Below are positions 50,959 to 59,014 of a stretch of 64,000 nucleotides of DNA, in pieces; the stretch's first letter is position 1, and the number at the start of each line of letters is the position of its first letter. The notes beneath the pieces were generated by a model. The model saw only the letters and a program-made list of their open reading frames with translations. It made no database searches and was not told where the DNA came from. Source of the DNA: JAVBNW01 sp031551255 (GTDB lineage Bacteria; Bacillota; Clostridia; Christensenellales; UBA1750). The stretch is taken from the NCBI GenBank assembly GCA_031551255.1, contig JAVBNW010000045.1:111261-175260 (forward strand). Reading direction: 5' to 3'. A program made the position numbers and the translations under genes.

Positions 50959-52146
50959 TTAGGGGTTTGTCGAGTCAACCACCTTGACCGCGATGTTCGC
51001 TGGCTGCATGCCTGAAATGTCCAGCACCATGAAGGCGTTGTTGTCCAGCGGTTCGCCATGGCCGTACAGCTTGATCAGGTACACACGCTCGTCCTCGAGG
51101 AAGCGGTATTCGTCGCTGGACTCGATCGTGCCGCTCTTGGCCGTGCCGATGCCCATAAAATAGCGCTTTGCCAACCCAAGGATCGCCTGCCCGGCGGGTA
51201 CTTCCGTGGATTCGACTATCGTCGTTGGGAAAGGAAGCACGTTGTTGCGATACAGGCCATCCGTACCTCGCACGGTGGTCGCGGGCATGATCTTTTGTAG
51301 GTAGTCTATCGGGTTGACGACCAACAGCACATTGTTGATTTTGCGCACGTTACCGTTCGGCGTGATCGCGATCTGCGAAAGCAGGTTGCCGTAGGTGGCG
51401 GGGGAGAGATCCGTAACGACTACAGGCGTTTTGGCTGGGTATCCAGTGGTTGGATCCACGGGGCCCGCGAGATTGCGGTTCATGCCGATCGGCATCTTGA
51501 CGCCGGTGCCGCTAATCATACCGGCCTCCAGGCCGTATGCGATCGACTCGAAGAGGATATCCCGTACATAACGATCCAACCAGGTTGGCCCGAGGTCGAG
51601 CATGGCCTTGCAAATCGGGATGAACGCGGAAAGCTTGTCGAGGCTCATGGAGATCTTTTTGAAGCCGCTGGTCAGTTCTCTAACAATCTCCGCGCAAAGC
51701 GTATCCCATGTGGCCAGCTGCTTTTCGTTGGTGTTGACTAGGTATTCGATCAGGCCGCTTGTGTTGGTAAAGTCGATCGCGCCCAGCAGTGGGTGCTCTT
51801 GCACGAGATCGTCAAAGACGGCGTCGATCACCGTCTTGGGCATAACGACATCCAGGTTGCTAAGCGCCTGTCTTGGGTCGGGTGCGCCCATGGCACCGAT
51901 CAGCGCCTGATAATACTTGGTCTCGTCGTTGGTCAGCGCGCGCTGGCCGCGTGCCGCTAAAATGCTGGCGTCCGCCGACATCTGCGTCCTGCGCGCCTCG
52001 TCGAGTACGCTCTGCTGGATCTTGTCGAAGTATTCCATCAGAGCACCGGCTACACCCTCCTGGTTGTTATCCTGCATTGCCTGCTGGAGCTTCTGCTGCA
52101 AAGCCTCGCGGTCGGCCTGCACAATGTCTAAGTTTCGCATGGGCAT
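50959..52146 (-). CDS. Major capsid protein, HK97 family
   Basis: 395 aa. The first 100 residues are the coiled-coil delta/scaffold-like region (REALQQKLQQAMQDNNQEG), removed by the upstream protease. The body has the HK97 fold patterns (DAVFDDLVQEHPLLGAIDFTNTSG; FESIAYGLEAGMISGTGVKMP). The start is ATG 52146 with AAGGAG eight bases upstream. Confidence 0.93.
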   Translation of the reverse strand: MPMRNLDIVQADREALQQKLQQAMQDNNQEGVAGALMEYFDKIQQSVLDEARRTQMSADASILAARGQRALTNDETKYYQALIGAMGAPDPRQALSNLDVVMPKTVIDAVFDDLVQEHPLLGAIDFTNTSGLIEYLVNTNEKQLATWDTLCAEIVRELTSGFKKISMSLDKLSAFIPICKAMLDLGPTWLDRYVRDILFESIAYGLEAGMISGTGVKMPIGMNRNLAGPVDPTTGYPAKTPVVVTDLSPATYGNLLSQIAITPNGNVRKINNVLLVVNPIDYLQKIMPATTVRGTDGLYRNNVLPFPTTIVESTEVPAGQAILGLAKRYFMGIGTAKSGTIESSDEYRFLEDERVYLIKLYGHGEPLDNNAFMVLDISGMQPANIAVKVVDSTNP

Positions 52147-52151
52147 GTGGT

Positions 52152-53051
52152 TCACTCCTTGTCATTCGATTTGTGCATAAAAATAGCCGCCAATAACTTG
52201 GCAGCTTGGTTGGGCTTGTTTGGTTCCGATCCTACGGGTTGGGATGTGCGTTGTTCTGTCGGCGTCGCTTCAAGTCCTGGATCTACATCTGCGGATACAT
52301 CCGCGTCATCCGCAAAAACGTCTACCAGCTTTTCCCCCGAGTCATACAGCGCGGCGGCAATCTCCTTGTGGCGACCAATCGCCCGCTGCATCCTGTCGAT
52401 GGACTGTTCGATACCGGAGACTATCTTCTCGGGGTCGGCATCCTCATCGGCCGCCCGATCTGCCAGCCCATACCGTACGCAATCATCCGCGGTAAGCCAG
52501 GTTTCCGCCTCCATCATCTGTGCAAGCGTCGCTTCATCGAGCTTTCCGTTCGATTTTTGTAAATACGCGCTGCGGCCGGCGGCATTGATTACGTCCAGGT
52601 CGTCCGCTTCCTTGCGCAGCTGTTTTGCGTTGCCGGCCGTGTAGGCCCACATGTCATGCACAAACATCAGGGTATTGCTCGGCATGATCACCTCATCGCC
52701 CGCCATCGCGATCACCGATGCGATGGAACATGCAAATCCATCGATGCGCACGACTTTTCGCGCCGGGTGCCGCATGAGCTGATTGTATATTGACGTGCCC
52801 TCCCACACGCTGCCGCCGCGCGAATTGATGTAGATGTTGATTGTATCCACGTCCGGATACTGCCCGAGCACATCACGGAAATGATTGGCGCTGGTCTCAC
52901 TCTCGATCTTGTCACCGCTCCACCAATCATACCCGTCGCCCTCTACGTCGTCGTAGATATACATGTCTAAGGCTTCCGCGTTTGCCGCCTGTCGGATTTC
53001 CCACATTGGCTTGCGCTCGCCACGCGGGCGCACCGTGTTAGGCACCGGCAT
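52152..53051 (-). CDS. ClpP-like prohead protease
   Basis: 299 aa. Catalytic Ser in DGFACSIASVIAMAGDEV and His in MFVHDMWAY, with the INSRGGSVWEG oxyanion-loop motif; the third residue is probably the Asp in EADDLDVIN. The acidic C-terminal tail may act as scaffold. GGAG supports ATG 53051; the portal gene's end overlaps by 14 nt. It matures the capsid. Confidence 0.93.
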   Translation of the reverse strand: MPVPNTVRPRGERKPMWEIRQAANAEALDMYIYDDVEGDGYDWWSGDKIESETSANHFRDVLGQYPDVDTINIYINSRGGSVWEGTSIYNQLMRHPARKVVRIDGFACSIASVIAMAGDEVIMPSNTLMFVHDMWAYTAGNAKQLRKEADDLDVINAAGRSAYLQKSNGKLDEATLAQMMEAETWLTADDCVRYGLADRAADEDADPEKIVSGIEQSIDRMQRAIGRHKEIAAALYDSGEKLVDVFADDADVSADVDPGLEATPTEQRTSQPVGSEPNKPNQAAKLLAAIFMHKSNDKE

Positions 53052-54213
53052 TGCTATCACTCCTTTTTGCTTCGTCCGGCGTCTGTACCACCGCTTTGTA
53101 GTTAAGTGTCATATAGTGCTCGTCGGCCCATGGCTCGTTGATCGGCTCCTCCCCAACAACGCGGCGGATGTCGTTGACGCTGAACGCGCTCGACGACACA
53201 AGTTTGTCGATGCTCGTCGCAACCCCCAGCAGGTCGACATGTTTGATCGTCTTCGTATCGATGATCGTCCTTGAGCCCCGGAGGTAATCGGCCCTGCGGA
53301 TCCGCTTGCCCATGATCTCCTCTTGCAGCATGTCGGCCAGCGGGTCGATGCAGAATGTCAGGTAGTTATCCACCGCCCACGACGTATTCGCGACCTCTCC
53401 GCGCAGGAGCGCCGGTGGAATGCAAAACGCCCGGGCGGTAAAGTCAAATACGTCATCCACCAAAGAGCGGATATCGCGGGTCGATTCGCTTGCATATGTT
53501 TTGCTGTCCGAATCCTTGTAATCAAAACCGTCGTACAGCGGCAACACAGCATTTTCATTGTTGAAATACGGCGCGAAGCGCTCGTTCATGAGCTCCGCAA
53601 GCTTCGCCTGATAATCCGTATTGCTTCGGCCTGTACCCGTAAGTTTGAGCACTCCGCGCCGTCCCCGTGATAGCTGGTAACCCTTGATCGCGCTGGCCAG
53701 CAGTTTACCGTATGAGTTATACAACCCGTCGATCAGATTGCGGATGTTGGTATCGTTCAGCTTGTAATGCAGCACGTCGGACATAAAAAAAGGCCTGTCG
53801 AACGTCAAGCCGTCGACGGTTACCCCGTCAAATCGATTGTCGTACAGCGCGTATGGCGTCATCTGAAAACTGTCCGCCACTAGCAGCTGACCGTCGACCT
53901 CCACGATCAGACACTCGTTTGTCTGATACAGTTTTGTAATCCAATCGATGATGAATTCGCTGGAGTTCTGATTTTTATTTGGCCTGATGTTCCACAGATA
54001 ATACTCGTCGCCGATTTTCTCTTGGCCGTTCAGATAGGTACGAAACTCGCACTTGCTGATGGAGTTGGCAATGAGCGTAACTGCTGAACGGAAAGCGAGG
54101 TCGCGGGCGTAGGCTTCTATCGCCACCGTGCCGAAGAACGATACAAACGGTATTTCTTCTTCGATAACCTCGCCCCCGGCAAGGATCTTGCGCATCCACG
54201 TTTTAAGCCCCAA
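53038..54213 (-). CDS. Portal protein, HK97 family
   Basis: 391 aa. Typical portal sequences are VTLIANSISKCEFRTY, YLWNIRPNKNQNSSEF, LLASAIKGYQLSRGRRG and FCIPPALLRGEV. It forms the DNA-entry ring at one capsid vertex. TTG start at 54213, with GGGAGGTGAGCGG directly upstream. Confidence 0.92.
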   Translation of the reverse strand: MGLKTWMRKILAGGEVIEEEIPFVSFFGTVAIEAYARDLAFRSAVTLIANSISKCEFRTYLNGQEKIGDEYYLWNIRPNKNQNSSEFIIDWITKLYQTNECLIVEVDGQLLVADSFQMTPYALYDNRFDGVTVDGLTFDRPFFMSDVLHYKLNDTNIRNLIDGLYNSYGKLLASAIKGYQLSRGRRGVLKLTGTGRSNTDYQAKLAELMNERFAPYFNNENAVLPLYDGFDYKDSDSKTYASESTRDIRSLVDDVFDFTARAFCIPPALLRGEVANTSWAVDNYLTFCIDPLADMLQEEIMGKRIRRADYLRGSRTIIDTKTIKHVDLLGVATSIDKLVSSSAFSVNDIRRVVGEEPINEPWADEHYMTLNYKAVVQTPDEAKRSDSNAGA

Positions 54214-54226
54214 CCGCTCACCTCCC

Positions 54227-55909
54227 TCAGAACGTAAATTTCAAACCGTTAAGATCCGGGTATTCCTGCGACACTCCGTCTCCAAGCTCCTCGTCCAAAG
54301 TCGCCGCGTTTACAAAGGCCATAAAGCCGTCGTTCTTACGGCTCTTGGGCTCAATCTTCCCGTACGTGAAATTGCCGCGCTCGCGGTCGACGCCGCTCTT
54401 TTGCACCAGCTTCGTATTGCTTACGTTCCAGCGCATGAACGAGTCGTCGCCCCAAATGATTTGGTGGTTGTTAAACCAGCTGTCGATCACCGGCTGCACG
54501 CGCATCTGATCCGACGGCCGCACCAGTCGTATATTTCCCTCTCCACGTACTTCCGGTACAAATCCCACTCTTTCCAGCGATCGCGAGAGCAATGTGTATC
54601 TAAAATTGTCCAACCCAAGCTTGAGGATGTTGTATCGCTGCCCCATCATCTCCAGCCACATCGCCAGCACATCCGGGTTGATCTCCACATCGTCAATTAT
54701 CGTGAGCTGGCCTTTGTCCGCCGCGTCCCGCCACGGCCACTTGATACGCGGGAGATCCTTGGATTGCGAACACAGCCATGCGTGCCCGGTCGAGTATCGC
54801 ATGTCACCGTCGCGAAAGAGCAGCCGCGCGGCCATGAAGTCGGTCGTCTTCATATAGTCGGCGCCCGCCACACAGTCCCGGCCCTCTAGGTCGATTAGTG
54901 GTCTGTTGGTCATCAGGACATTCACCCATGGCGTTACCTCCACTTCGCGGTCTCCGGCTGGTATGTTCATGCGTTTCGTCATGAATGCGGAAAGCTGGTT
55001 CGGGTTTTTCAACCATATCCCGTACTCCTTACGGATCTCCTCCAGCAAGTCCGGAAGGTATGGCAGCGAAGGGGTTGCCTTGACCCAGTTGGCTTCGGCG
55101 TGTACCTCTTCGGCTGTATCCAGCTCGCAAATGAACGGCAGCATGCCCTCGTCCGGACGCTCGCCGCGCAATATATCCGCCGCGCTGTCGAGCATGTCAT
55201 CGAGTACACCGCCGCGGACATCGCCGTTCGTCGTGGCGTACGTGCGTCGCGGGTGCGCCTTTTTCCCCAGACCCGTTGTGAAAACGTTGATGTTCGCATA
55301 ATTCTCATACTGGTGGATTTCGTTAAACATCACCATGCCGGAGCGCAAGCCGTCTTTACCTTTCGGGCTATTGGTGCGTCCTTTAATCTGCGCCCGCGTT
55401 TGCTTGTTGGTGACGCACTCTTTGTTCCACGCAAAAAACCTTTCGAGCTTGCGGCGTTGATCCGGAATCTCCAACGCGTCGATGACATCCCTTAACGGCG
55501 TCATTGCCTGCTCTTCGTTATTAGCACAGATGTCCACATGATACCGGCTTACGCCGTGATAATGCGATATCGCCGCCGTCGCTTCATACGCAAGATAACC
55601 GTCCTTCCCGGATCCACGCCCCAATACAAGCAATAGATCCGGCCAGCGCGGCATGCCGTCCGCGCGAAACACGCAAAAATGCAGCGCAAAGCAAAATACC
55701 TCCCATTCGAACAACCGCTCGAAAGGGAAGTATTTTGCTAAGCCGAGATATTTTTCCAGCCGGTCGCCGTCTACGCGCAGCTTCTCCGTGGCAAAACACT
55801 TGCGTACATGCTTCGCCAGCAGCTTTTGCTTGTTACATGACCGCACCTCCTCCTTCTCGATCATTTGCAGGTACCGCTCGATGTGGTGATTGAGCTTAGA
55901 GTGCGTCAT
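54227..55909 (-). CDS. terL: Terminase large subunit
   Basis: 560 aa DNA-packaging motor. The ATPase has Walker A LVLGRGSGKDG and Walker B MVMFNEIHQYE; the nuclease domain has its first Asp in VAGADYMKTTDFM and a later acidic pair near TIIDDVEINPDV. It belongs to the HK97-like terminase type used with P27-type small subunits. It overlaps terS by 14 nt. Confidence 0.95.
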   Translation of the reverse strand: MTHSKLNHHIERYLQMIEKEEVRSCNKQKLLAKHVRKCFATEKLRVDGDRLEKYLGLAKYFPFERLFEWEVFCFALHFCVFRADGMPRWPDLLLVLGRGSGKDGYLAYEATAAISHYHGVSRYHVDICANNEEQAMTPLRDVIDALEIPDQRRKLERFFAWNKECVTNKQTRAQIKGRTNSPKGKDGLRSGMVMFNEIHQYENYANINVFTTGLGKKAHPRRTYATTNGDVRGGVLDDMLDSAADILRGERPDEGMLPFICELDTAEEVHAEANWVKATPSLPYLPDLLEEIRKEYGIWLKNPNQLSAFMTKRMNIPAGDREVEVTPWVNVLMTNRPLIDLEGRDCVAGADYMKTTDFMAARLLFRDGDMRYSTGHAWLCSQSKDLPRIKWPWRDAADKGQLTIIDDVEINPDVLAMWLEMMGQRYNILKLGLDNFRYTLLSRSLERVGFVPEVRGEGNIRLVRPSDQMRVQPVIDSWFNNHQIIWGDDSFMRWNVSNTKLVQKSGVDRERGNFTYGKIEPKSRKNDGFMAFVNAATLDEELGDGVSQEYPDLNGLKFTF

Positions 55910-56210
55910 CCTGATCAGCCGCCCAACTCTCCGTGTTGAGGTCGAGGTCTTTCAGCAGCTGGAGCATTTGCTTATTGACGCCGAGCAGTTCTTTCGTCGA
56001 TGGATTGTTGCGCGTTTGCTCTACCCCCGTGGCGGTGCGCTCCTGATACGTGATCCCCCTTTTTTTAATGTCCCTGATCAGCTGGTTTTTTATGTCCCAA
56101 AGCGCCATATAGTCGCTTATCTGGTCGATCGCATAGTCGGCGTCCTGACCGCGCGATCGCAGCTGGGACTGTAGAGATTCCAAGATTTTGCCGCGCTTCG
56201 TCGCCGCCAC
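55896..56210 (-). CDS. terS: Terminase small subunit, P27 family
   Basis: 104 aa. Helical DNA-recognition subunit: YAIDQISDYMALWDIKNQLI and GITYQERTATGVEQTRNNP (the typical 'NPAIKEL' region appears as NPSTKELLGVNKQML). GTG start at 56210 after AAGGGGG. It binds the packaging site, probably in the 114-nt gap to HNH. Confidence 0.9.
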   Translation of the reverse strand: MAATKRGKILESLQSQLRSRGQDADYAIDQISDYMALWDIKNQLIRDIKKRGITYQERTATGVEQTRNNPSTKELLGVNKQMLQLLKDLDLNTESWAADQDDAL

Positions 56211-56324
56211 AATTTTTCCCCCTTTTCGCCCTCACGCGCGTGCGCGATGATTTGTCGTGTACCCCCTACGGTCGGGCACCCCCGATTAATTTTCAAAAAA
56301 TTTCGACCGGGGGGAGTATTCTGA

Positions 56325-56615
56325 TCACCAACGTTCCGGATATTCCGTCGCGCTTTTTGTTTCACGCCTACCCTCTATCGTTTCATGGCAATCTCGGCAT
56401 AGGGCAATAAGCTGTCGCTGCTTCTTTCCTTGCTCATCGATGTAGTAGTCCGACAAAGCAAGCTCCGGATGCTCGCGCACTGGTCGCACGTGGTGTACCG
56501 TCGTCGCGCGTTTATACTCGCCGCGCTCTTTGTGGATCTGGCATTCTCTGTTCTGTTCCTTGATTACATCCCGCCGCTTCTTTTGCCACCTGTCGCTCTG
56601 GTGGAACCGGTGCAT
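56325..56615 (-). CDS. HNH endonuclease of the packaging module
   Basis: 96 aa from ATG 56615 (an in-frame TTG 56642 would add nine residues). TTVHHVRPVREHPEL and ALCRDCHETIEGRRE give the HNH core with a zinc-binding Cys pair (CQIH, CRDC). HNH proteins next to terS help the terminase cut cos sites in HK97-type phages. Confidence 0.88.
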   Translation of the reverse strand: MHRFHQSDRWQKKRRDVIKEQNRECQIHKERGEYKRATTVHHVRPVREHPELALSDYYIDEQGKKQRQLIALCRDCHETIEGRRETKSATEYPERW

Positions 56616-56830
56616 GCGCCTACGGACTACGAGTCCCGCCAACCATTCGGCATCGCTGACTCACCCACCCCCTAGCAAACGTACGTGTAAACCGGCGCAT
56701 CCAAGCTGCAAGTCCATCTTTGGGCTGTCTCCCTCTGGTGCGGTGGGAGGGGAGCGACCCCTCCGGGCAGTCGGGTACTCAGGCCCTTTCCCTCGGCTGC
56801 TTTGGCCGTCATGGCTCATCGCAAACAAAA

Positions 56831-56854
56831 GGAGCCACGCGCGTGCGGGGCTCC
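56831..56854 (-). terminator. Terminator after the late regulator gene
   Basis: Minus strand: GGAGCC/GGCTCC stem, followed by TTTTGTTTG, 24 nt past the ArpU-type gene stop. It separates the early and late transcripts. Confidence 0.8.
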
Positions 56855-56877
56855 TTGCATGACATTTGACGCTATCA

Positions 56878-57339
56878 CTATATCATGGATTTTGTGGCAA
56901 AAACTCCCGAAGTTTTACTTTCGTACCTCAGCATCCCCTTTATCGCGGCACACATTGCAAACACAGCGATGATCTCGTCCTTCCACCGGAAAAATGTGGT
57001 GGCTTCAATGCTTAGCGAGGTCATCACCTGTTCGGGTGATGCACTTAGGTACCAGACTTGATTCATGTATGCCTGCTTCTCATCATCCAGGCGATCCCAT
57101 GCCATCTTGTGTACCTGTAACCATCTTTGCGCTTCCACGATCTCCTGGGGTGGTTCCATCGCGGCAATAGCCTCGCGCTCCGTCGGATTGCCCGGCATGT
57201 TCGTTGACCCTCCGACCCGTTCGCTTATGCCTCCGATACCAACGCATGCGTAATAGTCCGCTATCAGCGTTTCATAGATCTCGCGCCGACGCATATGATG
57301 TTCTACGTACTGTTTTTCTTGTCGTGTTAGGATGCCCAC
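56878..57339 (-). CDS. ArpU-family late-gene transcription regulator
   Basis: 153 aa, helical. Begins LTRQEKQYVEHHMRRREIYETLI; the later AWDRLDDEKQAYMNQVWYL and a sigma-like helix pair (TSLSIEATTFFRWKDEIIAVFA) fit the ArpU/RinA-type phage regulators. It probably activates the terminase-to-holin operon just downstream. Last gene of the early unit. Confidence 0.82.
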   Translation of the reverse strand: MGILTRQEKQYVEHHMRRREIYETLIADYYACVGIGGISERVGGSTNMPGNPTEREAIAAMEPPQEIVEAQRWLQVHKMAWDRLDDEKQAYMNQVWYLSASPEQVMTSLSIEATTFFRWKDEIIAVFAMCAAIKGMLRYESKTSGVFATKSMI

Positions 57340-57343
57340 GCAT

Positions 57344-57793
57344 TTACCTCCTTGGCTCGTCGTGCGCCGTCTTGGTCAACCGCAAATAGGCGGCGATCAC
57401 ACGCCTTGCGTCCTCCCAGCCCTTGCAATCGATTGCCATGTATCCCTCGGCTCGCAGGGCATCGAGCCATGCGATTTGTTCTAGCGATAATCGCCCGCCC
57501 CTTGTACGTTTCATTTCGACGTATAGTCCGTGGTATCCGCCTCGGGCTGTGGGCAAGACGATGTCCGGTACGCCTGATTTAACACCTTCGGCTCGCAAAC
57601 GTGCTGCTGTGGCCTTGTGCCGGTGTCCGCCGTTGGGAACATGGTACAACAAAGCGAGTTCCGGATAGCGTCCCGTCTGCATCTCCGCCCATGCTATAAG
57701 CGCCTGTTGCTCCTCGCTTTCCGTGGCTACAGGCCCGCTCTTACGCAATGACAGATTGACCGCCTCCCTTGCTCCGCATGGCTGGTATGGCAT
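57344..57793 (-). CDS. VRR-NUC domain nuclease
   Basis: 149 aa. PD-(D/E)xK-type nuclease with GVKSGVPDIVLPTARGGYHGLYVEMKRTRGG, where the Asp and the Glu-Met-Lys form the metal site. VRR-NUC proteins are common in phage replication modules and probably resolve DNA structures. The start is uncertain: ATG 57793 has no ribosome binding site, whereas GGAGG inside the upstream gene points to a start about 17 codons later. It overlaps that gene by about 50 nt. Confidence 0.87.
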   Translation of the reverse strand: MPYQPCGAREAVNLSLRKSGPVATESEEQQALIAWAEMQTGRYPELALLYHVPNGGHRHKATAARLRAEGVKSGVPDIVLPTARGGYHGLYVEMKRTRGGRLSLEQIAWLDALRAEGYMAIDCKGWEDARRVIAAYLRLTKTAHDEPRR

Positions 57794-58514
57794 CAATTTT
57801 TACGCATGTGAACGACTGATACAGATTGCCCATGATATCGCTGCCCAAATACCAGTCCGGTAAAAGCACGTAACCCTTTGGCGCTTTGGGAAGCTGCCGC
57901 AGAATAGATAACCGTTTGATTTCCTTGGTCGTGACGGAGGGCTGTATCAGGTTGCGGCTACCACTCCACCGCCGCGCATATTTCCGACGTGTTTGCTTAA
58001 CGTTTCCCGTCTCCGGTTTCTTGCGAGATTCCTTCGAATCCCGCAGCAGGTAGGATACGAGATCGCGGTAGTTCTCCGACTTGTTCAGAGGCGATATGTG
58101 GATCCGCCCATATGGCCATAGTTCTTCTAGCACCTCCAGCGGTATTGCGCTCATGATTACGTGGTGGTGCCATACACCTTGCTTCTCGTCGATGCGGATA
58201 TATTTGAGCTCCTGCCCGCGCATCATGCAGTGCTTACGCAGATTCGCCAGTATTCCCTTCATCCTGATTTTCACAGTTGCTTCGTCTGGATCGTCTCCGT
58301 GCGTAAATGTCACAAAGCGATCACGGATGGCAAAGTTGGCGTTGATGAGTCGCACCAGTCTCTTTCCCGCATATCGGTCGTTTCGCGCTTCCTGCTCCGG
58401 CGAGCTTTCCGTTCGATCCGTCCGGCGCGACACCCTTTTTCCCGCGCTCGTCACATAATACCGCTCGACCTCCAGCATGTCGCCGCTTATGATCATCCGT
58501 TCGACGTAGGGCAC
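57741..58514 (-). CDS. Rolling-circle (HUH) replication initiator-like protein
   Basis: 257 aa. Motif 1 is RFVTFTHGDD (residues 67-75), motif 2 the metal-binding WHHHVI (His 116-118) and motif 3 YRDLVSYLLRDSKE (Tyr149 and Tyr155 with a later Lys). This is the order of the rolling-circle Rep/gpII family, whose Tyr nicks and joins single-stranded DNA. GTG start after GGAAGGGTGGG. It sits among phage early genes, so it may start phage replication. Confidence 0.8.
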   Translation of the reverse strand: MPYVERMIISGDMLEVERYYVTSAGKRVSRRTDRTESSPEQEARNDRYAGKRLVRLINANFAIRDRFVTFTHGDDPDEATVKIRMKGILANLRKHCMMRGQELKYIRIDEKQGVWHHHVIMSAIPLEVLEELWPYGRIHISPLNKSENYRDLVSYLLRDSKESRKKPETGNVKQTRRKYARRWSGSRNLIQPSVTTKEIKRLSILRQLPKAPKGYVLLPDWYLGSDIMGNLYQSFTCVKIDAIPAMRSKGGGQSVIA

Positions 58515-58663
58515 CGCGATCCCACCCTTCCAAAGTTAACCGTTTTTACAAGGATAAAAAGAGCGCCGTTCATGGCATAGGTTCCTTTGGGGCGGTTATG
58601 CCCATCAATGTGGGCGTAACCAAAACCATCTATATAGTAGATAGTCGATCCGGTTATACTTAT

Positions 58664-58993
58664 CTAGGAAACAAACACATAGGCATATGGATGATCTTTG
58701 CATGCATTCAGCAGTTCAATGAAAAATTCAAGCGTGCATTCGACAGTCCCCCATCCGTTCTTGGCCTCATACTGTCGGTAGAGCTCTGGTCGGTCGGACA
58801 ATTGCCGAATGCTTTCCTCCACCAACTTGCCGATGTCCTCAGCCAAGCCGTTGTTCCCCGTGTCTTTGATGACCCATCCGCTCGCCTGTTTGATTAGTTC
58901 GCGTACGTTATACGTGGTATTGCCCCCCTCGGCGACCTCCACGAACTTGTCGATCCCCTCCACCTTAACCATCAGGCTTATGTCATAGCTCAT
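58664..58993 (-). CDS. Hypothetical phage early protein
   Basis: 109 aa. Starts MSYDISLMVKVEG and contains GGNTTYNVRELIKQASG and GTVECTLEFFIELLNACKDHP. This combination is seen in phage proteins of unknown role. AAAGGAG supports the ATG. A 149-nt gap without a gene separates it from the Rep-like gene. Confidence 0.72.
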   Translation of the reverse strand: MSYDISLMVKVEGIDKFVEVAEGGNTTYNVRELIKQASGWVIKDTGNNGLAEDIGKLVEESIRQLSDRPELYRQYEAKNGWGTVECTLEFFIELLNACKDHPYAYVFVS

Positions 58994-59014
58994 AGTCCAT
59001 TCTCCTTTATCATC

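Noticed and set aside
56651..56816. Minus-strand ORFs of about 45-55 aa between HNH and the terminator
   Set aside because: Basic and Pro-rich, with no ribosome binding site; probably leader or promoter region of the late operon.
58515..58663. 26-codon ORF with AAAGGA before the Rep-like gene
   Set aside because: Too short, unconserved in appearance and overlapping the Rep start.
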